From assembly GCA_002428605.1 (NCBI GenBank), contig DIXH01000007.1, positions 1 through 6,955 on the forward strand: a stretch of DNA of 6,955 nucleotides. Direction: 5' to 3'. The stretch's first letter is position 1. Every line of letters begins with the position of its first letter. Below are positions 1-5,695 of the stretch, one piece after another. Made by a program: the position numbers and the translations under genes. This DNA comes from Clostridiaceae bacterium UBA6085 (GTDB lineage: Bacteria; Bacillota; Clostridia; Clostridiales; Clostridiaceae). The notes beneath the pieces are model-generated. The model was given only the letters and a program-made list of their open reading frames with translations. It was not told where the DNA came from and did no database searches.

Positions 1-64
1 GAGTGTATGGATACCAGCTGTTGTGCGTTAGAAGTATATCGTACAAGACAAAGGAGGTAAAAAA
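1..64 (+). other. Untranslated region upstream of rpsJ
   Basis: No reading frame here resembles a known protein end. The three forward frames do not give the C-terminus of elongation factor Tu, which often lies upstream of rpsJ in Firmicutes. The only clear element is the rpsJ ribosome binding site AAGGAGGT at 51-58, seven bases after the GGAGG core to the ATG. I see no convincing -35/-10 promoter pair: TTGTGC at 21-26 and TATATC at 35-40 are too close together. The promoter or leader of the operon is therefore probably further upstream, outside the window. Confidence 0.7.
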
Positions 65-373
65 ATGGCAAAGCAGAAGATCAGAATCAGACTCAAGGCA
101 TTTGATCACAGCGTACTCGACCAGTCGGCCGAGAGGATTGTGGAGACTGCAAAGAACACAGGAGCCAAGGTAGTCGGACCAGTTCCCCTTCCTACGGAGA
201 AGGAGATCATCACAATACTCAGGGCAGTACACAAGTACAAGGATTCCAGAGAGCAGTTTGAGCTCAGGACCCACAAGAGACTCATCGACATCGTCAATCC
301 TTCACCGAAGACAGTTGACGCACTCATGAGACTTGACCTGCCGGCAGGAGTCGACATCGAGATAAAGCTGTAG
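65..373 (+). CDS. rpsJ: 30S ribosomal protein S10 (uS10)
   Basis: S10 is a protein of the 30S head that assembles late with S3 and S14; in many bacteria it also works as NusE in transcription antitermination with NusB. The 102-residue product has the normal family length. Diagnostic stretches are QKIRIRLKAFDHSVLDQ near the N-terminus, the extended loop VGPVPLPTEKE around residues 37-47, and RTHKRLIDIVNPSPKTVDAL with MRLDLPAGVDIEI at the C-terminal end. The loop carries the conserved Pro-rich segment that reaches into the head rRNA. The ATG is supported by AAGGAGGT at 51-58. It is the first gene of the cluster, as usual. It ends with TAG and is followed by an unusually long 80-base gap before rplC. 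Confidence 0.98.
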   Translation: MAKQKIRIRLKAFDHSVLDQSAERIVETAKNTGAKVVGPVPLPTEKEIITILRAVHKYKDSREQFELRTHKRLIDIVNPSPKTVDALMRLDLPAGVDIEIKL

Positions 374-453
374 GAATGGTTTGTAGATGACTCTATGGAC
401 TGTTATGACCGCACAAGTTGTTGCGATCCGCTAATTAGTTTGGAGGTAAGAAA
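374..453 (+). other. Long rpsJ-rplC intergenic spacer
   Basis: This 80-base gap is about three times longer than most gaps in the cluster. It carries the rplC ribosome binding site (GGAGGT at 442-447, seven bases from the GGAGG core to the ATG). A weak inverted repeat, CGCAC at 410-414 against TGCG at 422-425 with one bulged base and a five-base loop, is the only structure I see. There is no U-rich run and no convincing small reading frame. A promoter or regulatory role cannot be supported from the sequence. Confidence 0.5.
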
Positions 454-1080
454 ATGAAGAAAGCGATCATCGGTAAGAAGATCGGAATGACCCAGATATT
501 CGACGAGAATGGAAAAGTCGTTCCAGTAACTGTCATCGAAGCTATCCCTAATGTGGTAGTTCAGATTAAGACAGTTGAAAAGGAAGGCTATGCTGCAGTG
601 CAGGTAGGCTTCGGAGAAATAAGGGAGAAGCTCGTGAACAAGCCAAGACAGGGCCAGTTCAAGAAGGCAGGAGTGCCTGTAAAGAGACTTCTTAAGGAGC
701 TCAGGCTCGAAAACAGCTCATTGGAAGTTGGTTCCGAAATAAAGGTCGACACTTTCGTCGCAGGCGAAAAGGTTGATGTATCCGGTCTTTCAAAGGGTAA
801 GGGATTCGCAGGCGTAATCAAGAAATGGAACTTCCACAGAGGACCTGAGACACATGGTTCAAAGTTCCACAGAGCCGTTGGCTCCATGGGTGCGTCATCG
901 TCACCGTCCAGGACCTTCAAGAACAAGAAGATGCCAGGACACATGGGACATGTCAATACGACTGTTCTAAATCTTGAGGTTGTCAAGGTTATGCCCGAGA
1001 AGAACGTTATTCTGATAAAGGGCGGCGTGCCAGGACCAAACAAGGGCGTCGTTGTAATCAGAAATAGCGTCAAGGCATAA
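454..1080 (+). CDS. rplC: 50S ribosomal protein L3 (uL3)
   Basis: L3 is one of the first proteins to bind 23S rRNA and is needed to start 50S assembly; its long loop reaches close to the peptidyl transferase centre. The 208-residue product matches the usual 206-213 residues. It opens with MKKAIIGKKIGMTQIF, typical of bacterial L3. The core signature lies at about residues 114-165, with KGKGFAGVIKKW, THGSKFHRAVGSMG, PSRTFKNKKM and PGHMG. At the position of E. coli Gln150, which PrmB methylates there, this protein has His163, a substitution I recall from other Firmicutes. The start is fixed by GGAGGT at 442-447 and the family N-terminus. rplD follows after 28 bases. Confidence 0.98.
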   Translation: MKKAIIGKKIGMTQIFDENGKVVPVTVIEAIPNVVVQIKTVEKEGYAAVQVGFGEIREKLVNKPRQGQFKKAGVPVKRLLKELRLENSSLEVGSEIKVDTFVAGEKVDVSGLSKGKGFAGVIKKWNFHRGPETHGSKFHRAVGSMGASSSPSRTFKNKKMPGHMGHVNTTVLNLEVVKVMPEKNVILIKGGVPGPNKGVVVIRNSVKA

Positions 1081-1108
1081 GGATCTTTAGGAGAAAGGAG
1101 GATACATA

Positions 1109-1729
1109 ATGCCTACAGTAGGATTATTCAATATGGAAGGTAACAAGGTTGGAGAACTCGCTCTAAATGAGTCAGTATTCAACGTTGAGGTCAACACATC
1201 AGTTCTTCACCAGGTAGTAGTTGCACAGCTCGCCAACAAGAGGCAGGGCACACAGTCATCTAAGACCAGGGCAGAAGTAAGGGGCGGCGGAAAGAAGCCG
1301 TGGAGACAGAAGGGTACAGGAAGAGCAAGGCAGGGTTCTATAAGGGCTCCGCAGTGGGTTAAGGGTGGAGTAGTATTTGCCCCTAAGCCAAGAGACTACA
1401 GGATGTCACTTCCTAAGAGCATGAGAAGAGTAGCGATGAAGTCAGCCCTCACAGTCAAGGTGCAGGACAACAACATCGTAGTTCTCGAGAGCCTGGCTCT
1501 TGATGCTCCAAAGACAAAGACCATAGTCAAGATGCTCGGAGCTTTCGAAGCAAAGAAGGCGCTGATAATAACTCTTGAATCCAACATGAATGTTTATAAG
1601 TCCACAAGAAACATCGAAGGTGTTTCAGTGATACCAGTAAACAACATAAACGTCTATGACCTTCTCAAGTACGAGAAGCTCATAATCACAAAGGATGCAG
1701 TATCCAAGATTGAGGAGGTGTACGCATAA
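1109..1729 (+). CDS. rplD: 50S ribosomal protein L4 (uL4)
   Basis: L4 binds domain I of 23S rRNA early in assembly, and its extended loop forms part of the peptide exit tunnel constriction with L22. In gammaproteobacteria L4 also represses its own S10 operon; that control is not known in Firmicutes and its leader lies outside this window. The 206-residue product has normal length. The tunnel loop is at about residues 45-100, with KTRAEVRGGGKKPW and RQKGTGRARQGS; Lys68 matches E. coli Lys63, a known macrolide-resistance site, and is wild type. The C-terminal domain ends DLLKYEKLIITKDAVSKIEE. AAAGGAGG at 1094-1101 supports the ATG. The stop TAA shares its last base with the rplW start. Confidence 0.98.
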   Translation: MPTVGLFNMEGNKVGELALNESVFNVEVNTSVLHQVVVAQLANKRQGTQSSKTRAEVRGGGKKPWRQKGTGRARQGSIRAPQWVKGGVVFAPKPRDYRMSLPKSMRRVAMKSALTVKVQDNNIVVLESLALDAPKTKTIVKMLGAFEAKKALIITLESNMNVYKSTRNIEGVSVIPVNNINVYDLLKYEKLIITKDAVSKIEEVYA

Positions 1730-2025
1730 TGAAACTCGAAGCTTATGACATAATCAGAAAGCCGGTAATAACCGAAAAGTCAATGGCAGCAATGGGGGAA
1801 AAGAAGTACACCTTCATAGTCCATCCGCTTGCCAACAAGGTCCAGATAAAGAGGGCCGTTGAGGAAGTATTCGGTGTCGAAGTTGCAGAAGTCAGGACCA
1901 TCAAGTCACTTGGAAAGGTGAAGAGGGTCGGAGTTCACGTAGGTAAGAGGGCTGACACAAAGAAAGCCATCGTCACACTCACCGAATCAAGCAAGACCAT
2001 AGAGTTCTTCGACAACATGAACTAA
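1729..2025 (+). CDS. rplW: 50S ribosomal protein L23 (uL23)
   Basis: L23 sits at the mouth of the peptide exit tunnel and is the main docking site for trigger factor and the signal recognition particle. The 98-residue product has normal length. Its N-terminal motif IIRKPVITEKSMAAM and the following KKYTFIVHPLANKVQIKRAVEEVFGV are diagnostic, and the flexible lysine/arginine-rich loop SLGKVKRVGVHVGKRADTKK spans about residues 64-83. The start overlaps the rplD stop in a TAATG junction. The ribosome binding site GGAGGTG at 1714-1720 lies inside the end of rplD. This layout suggests translational coupling with L4. A 66-base gap with inverted repeats follows. Confidence 0.98.
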   Translation: MKLEAYDIIRKPVITEKSMAAMGEKKYTFIVHPLANKVQIKRAVEEVFGVEVAEVRTIKSLGKVKRVGVHVGKRADTKKAIVTLTESSKTIEFFDNMN

Positions 2026-2062
2026 GACCTATGGTCCCATATTGGCCGGAGATTTCCAGCCA
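2026..2062 (+). promoter_or_regulatory. Inverted repeats in the rplW-rplB gap
   Basis: Two possible RNA hairpins lie back to back right after the rplW stop. The first is GACC (2026-2029) and GGTC (2033-2036) around a three-base loop. The second spans 2043-2062: TGGC pairs with GCCA, then one C-A mismatch, then GGA pairs with TCC around the loop GATT, giving seven pairs. No run of T follows, so neither is a standard intrinsic terminator. They end 12 bases before the rplB ribosome binding site (2075-2081). The role is unknown; mRNA processing, stability or protein binding are guesses. The second hairpin is the better supported of the two. Confidence 0.4.
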
Positions 2063-2091
2063 GATAAGTTAAACAAGGAGGATAATCACAA

Positions 2092-2922
2092 ATGGCAATT
2101 AAGGGTTACAAACCTACCACCCCTTCAAGAAGACACATGACCGTGAGCACTTTTGAAGAGATCACGACCAACGTGCCTCAGAAATCCCTTCTCGAACCGA
2201 AGAAGAGATCTGGAGGAAGGAACGCTCAGGGTAAGATAACTGTTAGGCACCACGGTGGTGGAGCAAAGCAGAATTACAGAATAATCGACTTCAAGAGAAG
2301 CAAGGACGGAGTCAAGGGAAGGATCGCGACAATTGAGTACGATCCGAACAGGTCCGCTTACATCGCTCTTGTAGTTTATCTTGACGGAGACAAGCGATAC
2401 ATCATCGCTCCACAGGGTATAAAGGTTGGAGATGCAATCGAGTCCGGAGTAAATGCCGACATCAAGATCGGTAACGCGCTTCCTCTCAAGAACATTCCAG
2501 TCGGTACCGTGATCCACAACATCGAGCTTGCTGCCGGCAAGGGAGCACAGATGGTAAGGTCAGCAGGTACTTCCGCACAGCTTATGGCTAAGGAAGGAAA
2601 CTACGCTACACTGAGACTCCCATCGGGAGAAATGAGATATGTAAGGATCGAGTGCAGGGCTACAATCGGTACTGTATCGAATTCCACACATGGAATCATA
2701 AACCTCGGTAAGGCAGGAAGAACAAGGCATCTTGGAATCAGACCTACAGTCAGAGGTTCTGTCATGAACCCTGTAGACCATCCGCACGGTGGTGGAGAAG
2801 GAAAGTCCCCGATAGGAAGACCTGCTCCGCTTACTCCATGGGGCAAGCCTGCTCTTGGATACAAGACCAGGAAGCACAAGAAGTATTCCGACAGACTTAT
2901 CATAAAGGGCAGGACAAAGTAG
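2092..2922 (+). CDS. rplB: 50S ribosomal protein L2 (uL2)
   Basis: L2 binds domain IV of 23S rRNA, bridges the subunits, and is required for association and for peptidyl transferase activity. The 276-residue product has the usual length. The N-terminal OB-fold part shows GGRNAQGKITVRHHGGGAK at about 41-59 and IEYDPNRSAYIAL near 81-93; the SH3-like middle has GKGAQMVRSAGTSAQL. The functional signature VMNPVDHPHGGGEGKSP at about 224-240 contains His230, equal to the essential His229 of E. coli, followed by PWGKPALGYKTRK. AAGGAGG at 2075-2081, ten bases from the ATG, supports the start. It has the only CGA arginine codon I found in the window. The gene is flanked on both sides by long gaps with hairpins. 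Confidence 0.99.
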   Translation: MAIKGYKPTTPSRRHMTVSTFEEITTNVPQKSLLEPKKRSGGRNAQGKITVRHHGGGAKQNYRIIDFKRSKDGVKGRIATIEYDPNRSAYIALVVYLDGDKRYIIAPQGIKVGDAIESGVNADIKIGNALPLKNIPVGTVIHNIELAAGKGAQMVRSAGTSAQLMAKEGNYATLRLPSGEMRYVRIECRATIGTVSNSTHGIINLGKAGRTRHLGIRPTVRGSVMNPVDHPHGGGEGKSPIGRPAPLTPWGKPALGYKTRKHKKYSDRLIIKGRTK

Positions 2923-2929
2923 GAATAAA

Positions 2930-2954
2930 GGCCTCTTCCCGGAAGGGAAGAGCC
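2930..2954 (+). promoter_or_regulatory. Strong hairpin with GGAA tetraloop between rplB and rpsS
   Basis: Eight contiguous pairs, CTCTTCCC (2933-2940) with GGGAAGAG (2945-2952), close a GGAA loop at 2941-2944, which fits the stable GNRA tetraloop class. Beyond a single bulged C at 2932, GG (2930-2931) pairs with CC (2953-2954), for ten pairs in all. The bases that follow, CCATTATCCTG, do not form a T-run, so this is not a typical intrinsic terminator. The hairpin starts seven bases after the rplB stop and ends 31 bases before the rpsS ribosome binding site. It could protect or process the mRNA or bind a protein; none of this is shown by the sequence. Confidence 0.6.
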
Positions 2955-3003
2955 CCATTATCCTGTTTGATCCAGACAATTCTCGAAGGGAGGATAACAA
3001 ATA

Positions 3004-3282
3004 GTGAGTAGATCAATCAAAAAGGGACCTTTCGTAGCAGAAAGCCTGATGAAGAAGATAGTAGATATGAACAAGGCCGGTGAAAAGAAGGTTATAAAGA
3101 CCTGGTCGAGAAGTTCAACAATATTCCCGGAGATGATCGGGCATACGATAGCTGTCCACGACGGAAGAAAGCACGTACCGGTTTACATATCAGAGGACAT
3201 GGTTGGACACAAGCTTGGCGAGTTCGCGCTTACCAGAACCTACAGGGGTCATGTCAGCGAGAAGAAGTCAAAGGTTAGATAA
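3004..3282 (+). CDS. rpsS: 30S ribosomal protein S19 (uS19)
   Basis: S19 lies in the 30S head next to S13 and near the A-site tRNA. The 92-residue product has the usual length. The N-terminus MSRSIKKGPFVAESLMKKI and the signature RKHVPVYISEDMVGHKLGEF followed by ALTRTYRGH (about 56-83) are diagnostic. Position 76 is Leu where many S19 proteins have Pro in the EFAPTR motif, a mild variation. The start codon is GTG; it is set by AAGGGAGG at 2986-2993, ten bases upstream, and by the family N-terminus. The gene is preceded by the 81-base gap with the strong hairpin and followed 30 bases later by rplV. Confidence 0.98.
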   Translation: MSRSIKKGPFVAESLMKKIVDMNKAGEKKVIKTWSRSSTIFPEMIGHTIAVHDGRKHVPVYISEDMVGHKLGEFALTRTYRGHVSEKKSKVR

Positions 3283-3312
3283 TCAAAGAGGTTATCGAAA
3301 GGAGGATCATCA

Positions 3313-3648
3313 ATGGAAGCTAGAGCCATAGCAAAATATGTCAGAATGTCACCGATGAAGATTGGAATAGTTCTTGACATAATCAGAGGAAAGAATGTAA
3401 CAGAAGCACTCGCAGTGCTTGAATATACTCCAAAGGACGCCGCTGAAGTGGTTTCAAAGGTTCTTAAGTCTGCAGTAGCAAACGCTGAGAACAACATGGA
3501 CCTTTCAAGGGACAACCTGTTTGTTTCAGAGGCCTTCGCAGGACCCGGCCCAACACTAAAGAGATTCAGGCCCCATGCACAAGGCAGGGCGTTCAGGATT
3601 CTCAAGAGGACCACACACGTTACAGTGGTTGTCAAGGAAAGAGCTTAG
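3313..3648 (+). CDS. rplV: 50S ribosomal protein L22 (uL22)
   Basis: L22 contacts all domains of 23S rRNA; its long beta-hairpin forms the tunnel constriction with L4 and is a known site of macrolide-resistance changes. The 111-residue product has normal length. The globular part shows YVRMSPMKIGIVLDIIRGK (about 9-27). The hairpin at about 79-93, GPTLKRFRPHAQGRA, is intact, and it is followed by RILKRTTHVTVVV. AAAGGAGG at 3298-3305 sets the ATG, seven bases downstream. The gene ends with two in-frame stops in a row, TAG TAG (3646-3651), and the rpsC ribosome binding site starts directly after. Confidence 0.98.
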   Translation: MEARAIAKYVRMSPMKIGIVLDIIRGKNVTEALAVLEYTPKDAAEVVSKVLKSAVANAENNMDLSRDNLFVSEAFAGPGPTLKRFRPHAQGRAFRILKRTTHVTVVVKERA

Positions 3649-3666
3649 TAGAAGGAGGAAATAATA

Positions 3667-4332
3667 GTGGGACAGAAAGTTAATCCACACGGTCTCAGGG
3701 TCGGCGTGATAAAAGACTGGAATGCAAGATGGTATGCAGACAAGAAGACATTTGCAGACAACCTTGTTGAAGACCAGGCAATAAGAAAGTTCGTCAAGGC
3801 TAGACTTTTCAATGCCGGAATATCCAGTGTTGAGATAGAAAGAGCAGCCAAGAGAGTAAAGCTCAATATCCACACTGCAAAGCCGGGAGTGATCATCGGC
3901 AGGGGTGGTTCAGGAATTGAAGCGCTCAAGAAGGAAATGCAGCCACTCGTCAAGGACAAGACACTCCTTCTCAACATCGTTGAGGTAAGGAACACTGACC
4001 AGGACGCACAGCTTATGGCTGAGAACATAGCGGCACAGCTCGAGAAGAGGATATCCTTCAGAAGAGCCATGAAGCAGACCATACAGAGAGCCATGAGAGT
4101 AGGCGCAAAGGGTGTCAAGACCATGTGCGCAGGAAGACTTGGCGGAGCTGAAATCGCAAGAAGCGAGACTTACCATGAAGGAACGATTCCGCTTCAGACA
4201 CTGAGGGCGGACATACAGTACGGATTTGCAGAAGCCAACACTACCTATGGAAAAATAGGTGTAAAGGTATGGGTCTATAAAGGCGAAGTTCTCCCAACCA
4301 AGAAAGTTAAGGCAGTAGAGAAGAACGCATAG
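3667..4332 (+). CDS. rpsC: 30S ribosomal protein S3 (uS3)
   Basis: S3 lies in the 30S head at the mRNA entry channel and with S4 and S5 contributes to mRNA helicase activity. The 221-residue product is within the bacterial range of about 218-233. It begins MGQKVNPHGLRVGVIKDW. A type II KH domain carries the RNA-binding loop GVIIGRGGSGIEAL, with the GRGG loop at 78-81. The C-terminal domain holds ISFRRAMKQTIQRAM, GVKTMCAGRLGGAEIAR and GKIGVKVWVYKGE. The start is GTG, eight bases after the core of AAGGAGG (3652-3658). The tail after VWVYKGE is short and lysine-rich. rplP follows after 30 bases. Confidence 0.98.
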   Translation: MGQKVNPHGLRVGVIKDWNARWYADKKTFADNLVEDQAIRKFVKARLFNAGISSVEIERAAKRVKLNIHTAKPGVIIGRGGSGIEALKKEMQPLVKDKTLLLNIVEVRNTDQDAQLMAENIAAQLEKRISFRRAMKQTIQRAMRVGAKGVKTMCAGRLGGAEIARSETYHEGTIPLQTLRADIQYGFAEANTTYGKIGVKVWVYKGEVLPTKKVKAVEKNA

Positions 4333-4362
4333 TCAATAGACGAAGAAAGGAGGAATTTCGAC

Positions 4363-4797
4363 ATGTTAATGCCTAAGAGAGTAAAACATCGTAAGGTGCA
4401 GAGAGGCAGGATGAAGGGAAAGGCTACCAGAGGTAACTTCCTTGCATATGGAGATTTTGGAATTCAGGCTACAGAATGCGGATGGATAACTTCCAACCAG
4501 ATAGAGGCAGCCAGAATAGCAATAAACAGATACATAAAGAGGGGCGGACAGCTCTGGATAAAGATATTCCCTGACAAGCCTGTAACAGCTAAACCAGCTG
4601 AGACGAGAATGGGTTCCGGTAAGGGAGCTGTTGACCACTGGGTAGCAGTAGTAAAGCCAGGCAGGGTTCTGTTTGAGCTTTCAGGAGTAGACGAAGAAAG
4701 AGCCAGGGAGGCAATGAGACTTGCTTCACACAAGCTTCCAATATCGGCTAAGTTCGTCACTAAGAAAGATTTTGAAGAAATGGGTGGTGAAGAATAA
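4363..4797 (+). CDS. rplP: 50S ribosomal protein L16 (uL16)
   Basis: L16 is a late-assembling 50S protein near the A-site tRNA elbow and the central protuberance. The 144-residue product has the usual length. The N-terminus MLMPKRVKHRKVQRGRMKG matches the family, which favours the ATG at 4363 over the one at 4369; AAAGGAGG at 4346-4353 agrees, nine bases upstream. The signature RMGSGKGAVDHWVAVVKPG followed by RVLFE lies at about 82-105. Arg82 matches E. coli Arg81, which is hydroxylated there. The stop overlaps the rpmC start by one base (TAATG). Confidence 0.98.
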   Translation: MLMPKRVKHRKVQRGRMKGKATRGNFLAYGDFGIQATECGWITSNQIEAARIAINRYIKRGGQLWIKIFPDKPVTAKPAETRMGSGKGAVDHWVAVVKPGRVLFELSGVDEERAREAMRLASHKLPISAKFVTKKDFEEMGGEE

Positions 4798-5009
4798 TGA
4801 AGGCTAGAGACCTGAATAATCTTAGAACCTCTGGTTCGGCAGATCTAGTTGAGAAGCTTCATGATCTTAAGGAGGAACTGTTCAACTTAAGATTCCAGCT
4901 TGCTACAGGGCAGCTAGAGAACCCAATGAGAATCAAGGAAGTAAAGAAATCCATCGCCCAGATCAAGACAATCATCCGTGAAGAAGAGATAAAGGCGATA
5001 CAGCAGTAA
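4797..5009 (+). CDS. rpmC: 50S ribosomal protein L29 (uL29)
   Basis: L29 is a small helical-hairpin protein at the tunnel exit beside L23, where nascent-chain factors dock. The 70-residue product is at the long end of normal (about 60-72). The motif DLKEELFNLRFQLATGQLEN followed by PMRIKEVKKSIAQIKTIIRE covers about residues 23-62. The start overlaps the rplP stop (TAATG). Upstream there is only the weak site GGTGGTGA at 4783-4790 inside rplP, so L29 synthesis probably depends on ribosomes finishing L16. rpsQ follows within 21 bases. Confidence 0.98.
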   Translation: MKARDLNNLRTSGSADLVEKLHDLKEELFNLRFQLATGQLENPMRIKEVKKSIAQIKTIIREEEIKAIQQ

Positions 5010-5030
5010 TCAGTGAAAGGAGGCCAATCC

Positions 5031-5285
5031 GTGGAACGTAACAATAGAAAGACCAGAATCGGAGTAGTTGTATCTGACAAGATGGACAAGACAATCGTAG
5101 TTGCAGTCGCGACTAAGATCAGACATCCGCTTTATGGTAAGACTGTAAATGTAACTACTAAGTTCAAGGCTCACGACGAAAACAATGAAGCGGGCATGAA
5201 CGATAAGGTCCTCATTATGGAAACAAGGCCATTGTCCAAGGACAAAAGATGGAGACTTGTGGAGATAGTAGAGAAAGCCAAGTAA
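5031..5285 (+). CDS. rpsQ: 30S ribosomal protein S17 (uS17)
   Basis: S17 is a primary 16S rRNA binding protein with an OB fold that helps organise the 30S body. I place the start at GTG 5031, giving 84 residues and MERNNRKTRIGVVVSDKMDK, which aligns with the family N-terminus. The in-frame GTG at 5013 lies upstream of the ribosome binding site AAAGGAGG (5016-5023), so translation from there is very unlikely. Other diagnostic stretches are KIRHPLYGKTVNVTTKFKAH with DENN (about 29-52) and IMETRPLSKDKRWRLVEIVE (about 62-81). It starts 21 bases after rpmC and has a CGT arginine codon at position 3, rare in this window. Confidence 0.97.
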   Translation: MERNNRKTRIGVVVSDKMDKTIVVAVATKIRHPLYGKTVNVTTKFKAHDENNEAGMNDKVLIMETRPLSKDKRWRLVEIVEKAK

Positions 5286-5308
5286 AAGAACCTGAAAGGA
5301 GGATAATC

Positions 5309-5677
5309 ATGATACAGCAGCAGAGCATCCTGAGGGTCGCTGACAATTCAGGTGCGAAAGAAATCATGTGTATAAGAGTGCTGGGCGGATCCAAGAGGAA
5401 ATATGCCCATGTAGGAGATATAATAGTTGCTAGCGTCAAGAATGCAACACCAGGCGGAGTTGTTAAAAAGGGTGACGTAGTAAAGGCCGTTGTAGTCAGG
5501 ACAGTCAACTCTGTCAGAAGGCCGGACGGATCCTATATCAGATTCGACGAGAACGCAGCGGTAATTATAAAGGACGACAAGAACCCCAAGGGTACCCGTA
5601 TTTTCGGGCCAGTAGCCAGAGAGCTGAGGGATAAGGAATTCTCCAAGATCCTATCGCTGGCGCCTGAAGTTCTTTAA
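5309..5677 (+). CDS. rplN: 50S ribosomal protein L14 (uL14)
   Basis: L14 is at the 50S subunit interface, contacts 16S rRNA helix 14, and is the binding site of the silencing factor RsfS. The product from ATG 5309 is 122 residues, the standard bacterial length. It begins MIQQQSILRVADNSGAKEIM. The signature RPDGSYIRFDENAAVII is at about 71-87, followed by KGTRIFGPVARELR. The reading frame stays open 60 bases further upstream into rpsQ, but AAAGGAGG at 5295-5302, six bases before this ATG, and the family N-terminus fix the start. In enterobacteria this gene opens the spc operon; here it follows rpsQ after 23 bases with no promoter I can recognise. Confidence 0.98.
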   Translation: MIQQQSILRVADNSGAKEIMCIRVLGGSKRKYAHVGDIIVASVKNATPGGVVKKGDVVKAVVVRTVNSVRRPDGSYIRFDENAAVIIKDDKNPKGTRIFGPVARELRDKEFSKILSLAPEVL

Positions 5678-5695
5678 GAAGGAGAGGTGGCAGAA

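Noticed and set aside
1..64. Promoter or end of tuf upstream of rpsJ
   Set aside because: No -35/-10 pair with workable spacing is present, and none of the three forward frames reads as the C-terminus of EF-Tu.
410..425. Hairpin or regulatory stem in the rpsJ-rplC gap
   Set aside because: Only four or five pairs with a bulge; too weak to call as a feature on its own.
588..1073. 161-codon open frame on the minus strand opposite rplC
   Set aside because: It is fully antisense to a certain gene, resembles no known family, and has no ribosome binding site I can see. Long antisense frames arise from the codon bias of the real genes.
2930..2970. Intrinsic terminator after rplB
   Set aside because: The hairpin is strong but no T-run follows, and essential genes of the same operon lie downstream. 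It is recorded as a hairpin of unknown role instead.
2560..3000. 146-codon minus-strand frame covering the end of rplB and the gap after it
   Set aside because: It runs antisense through a certain gene and through the hairpin, has no family match by eye and no sensible start context.
3645..4124. 159-codon hydrophobic-looking open frame on the minus strand opposite rpsC
   Set aside because: It is the mirror of S3 codons; the apparent membrane-like composition comes from complementing lysine, glutamate and arginine codons. It has no independent support.
4869..4875. AAGGAGG inside rpmC as an internal ribosome binding site
   Set aside because: It encodes Lys-Glu-Glu of the conserved KEELFNLR motif, and no plausible short gene starts just downstream.
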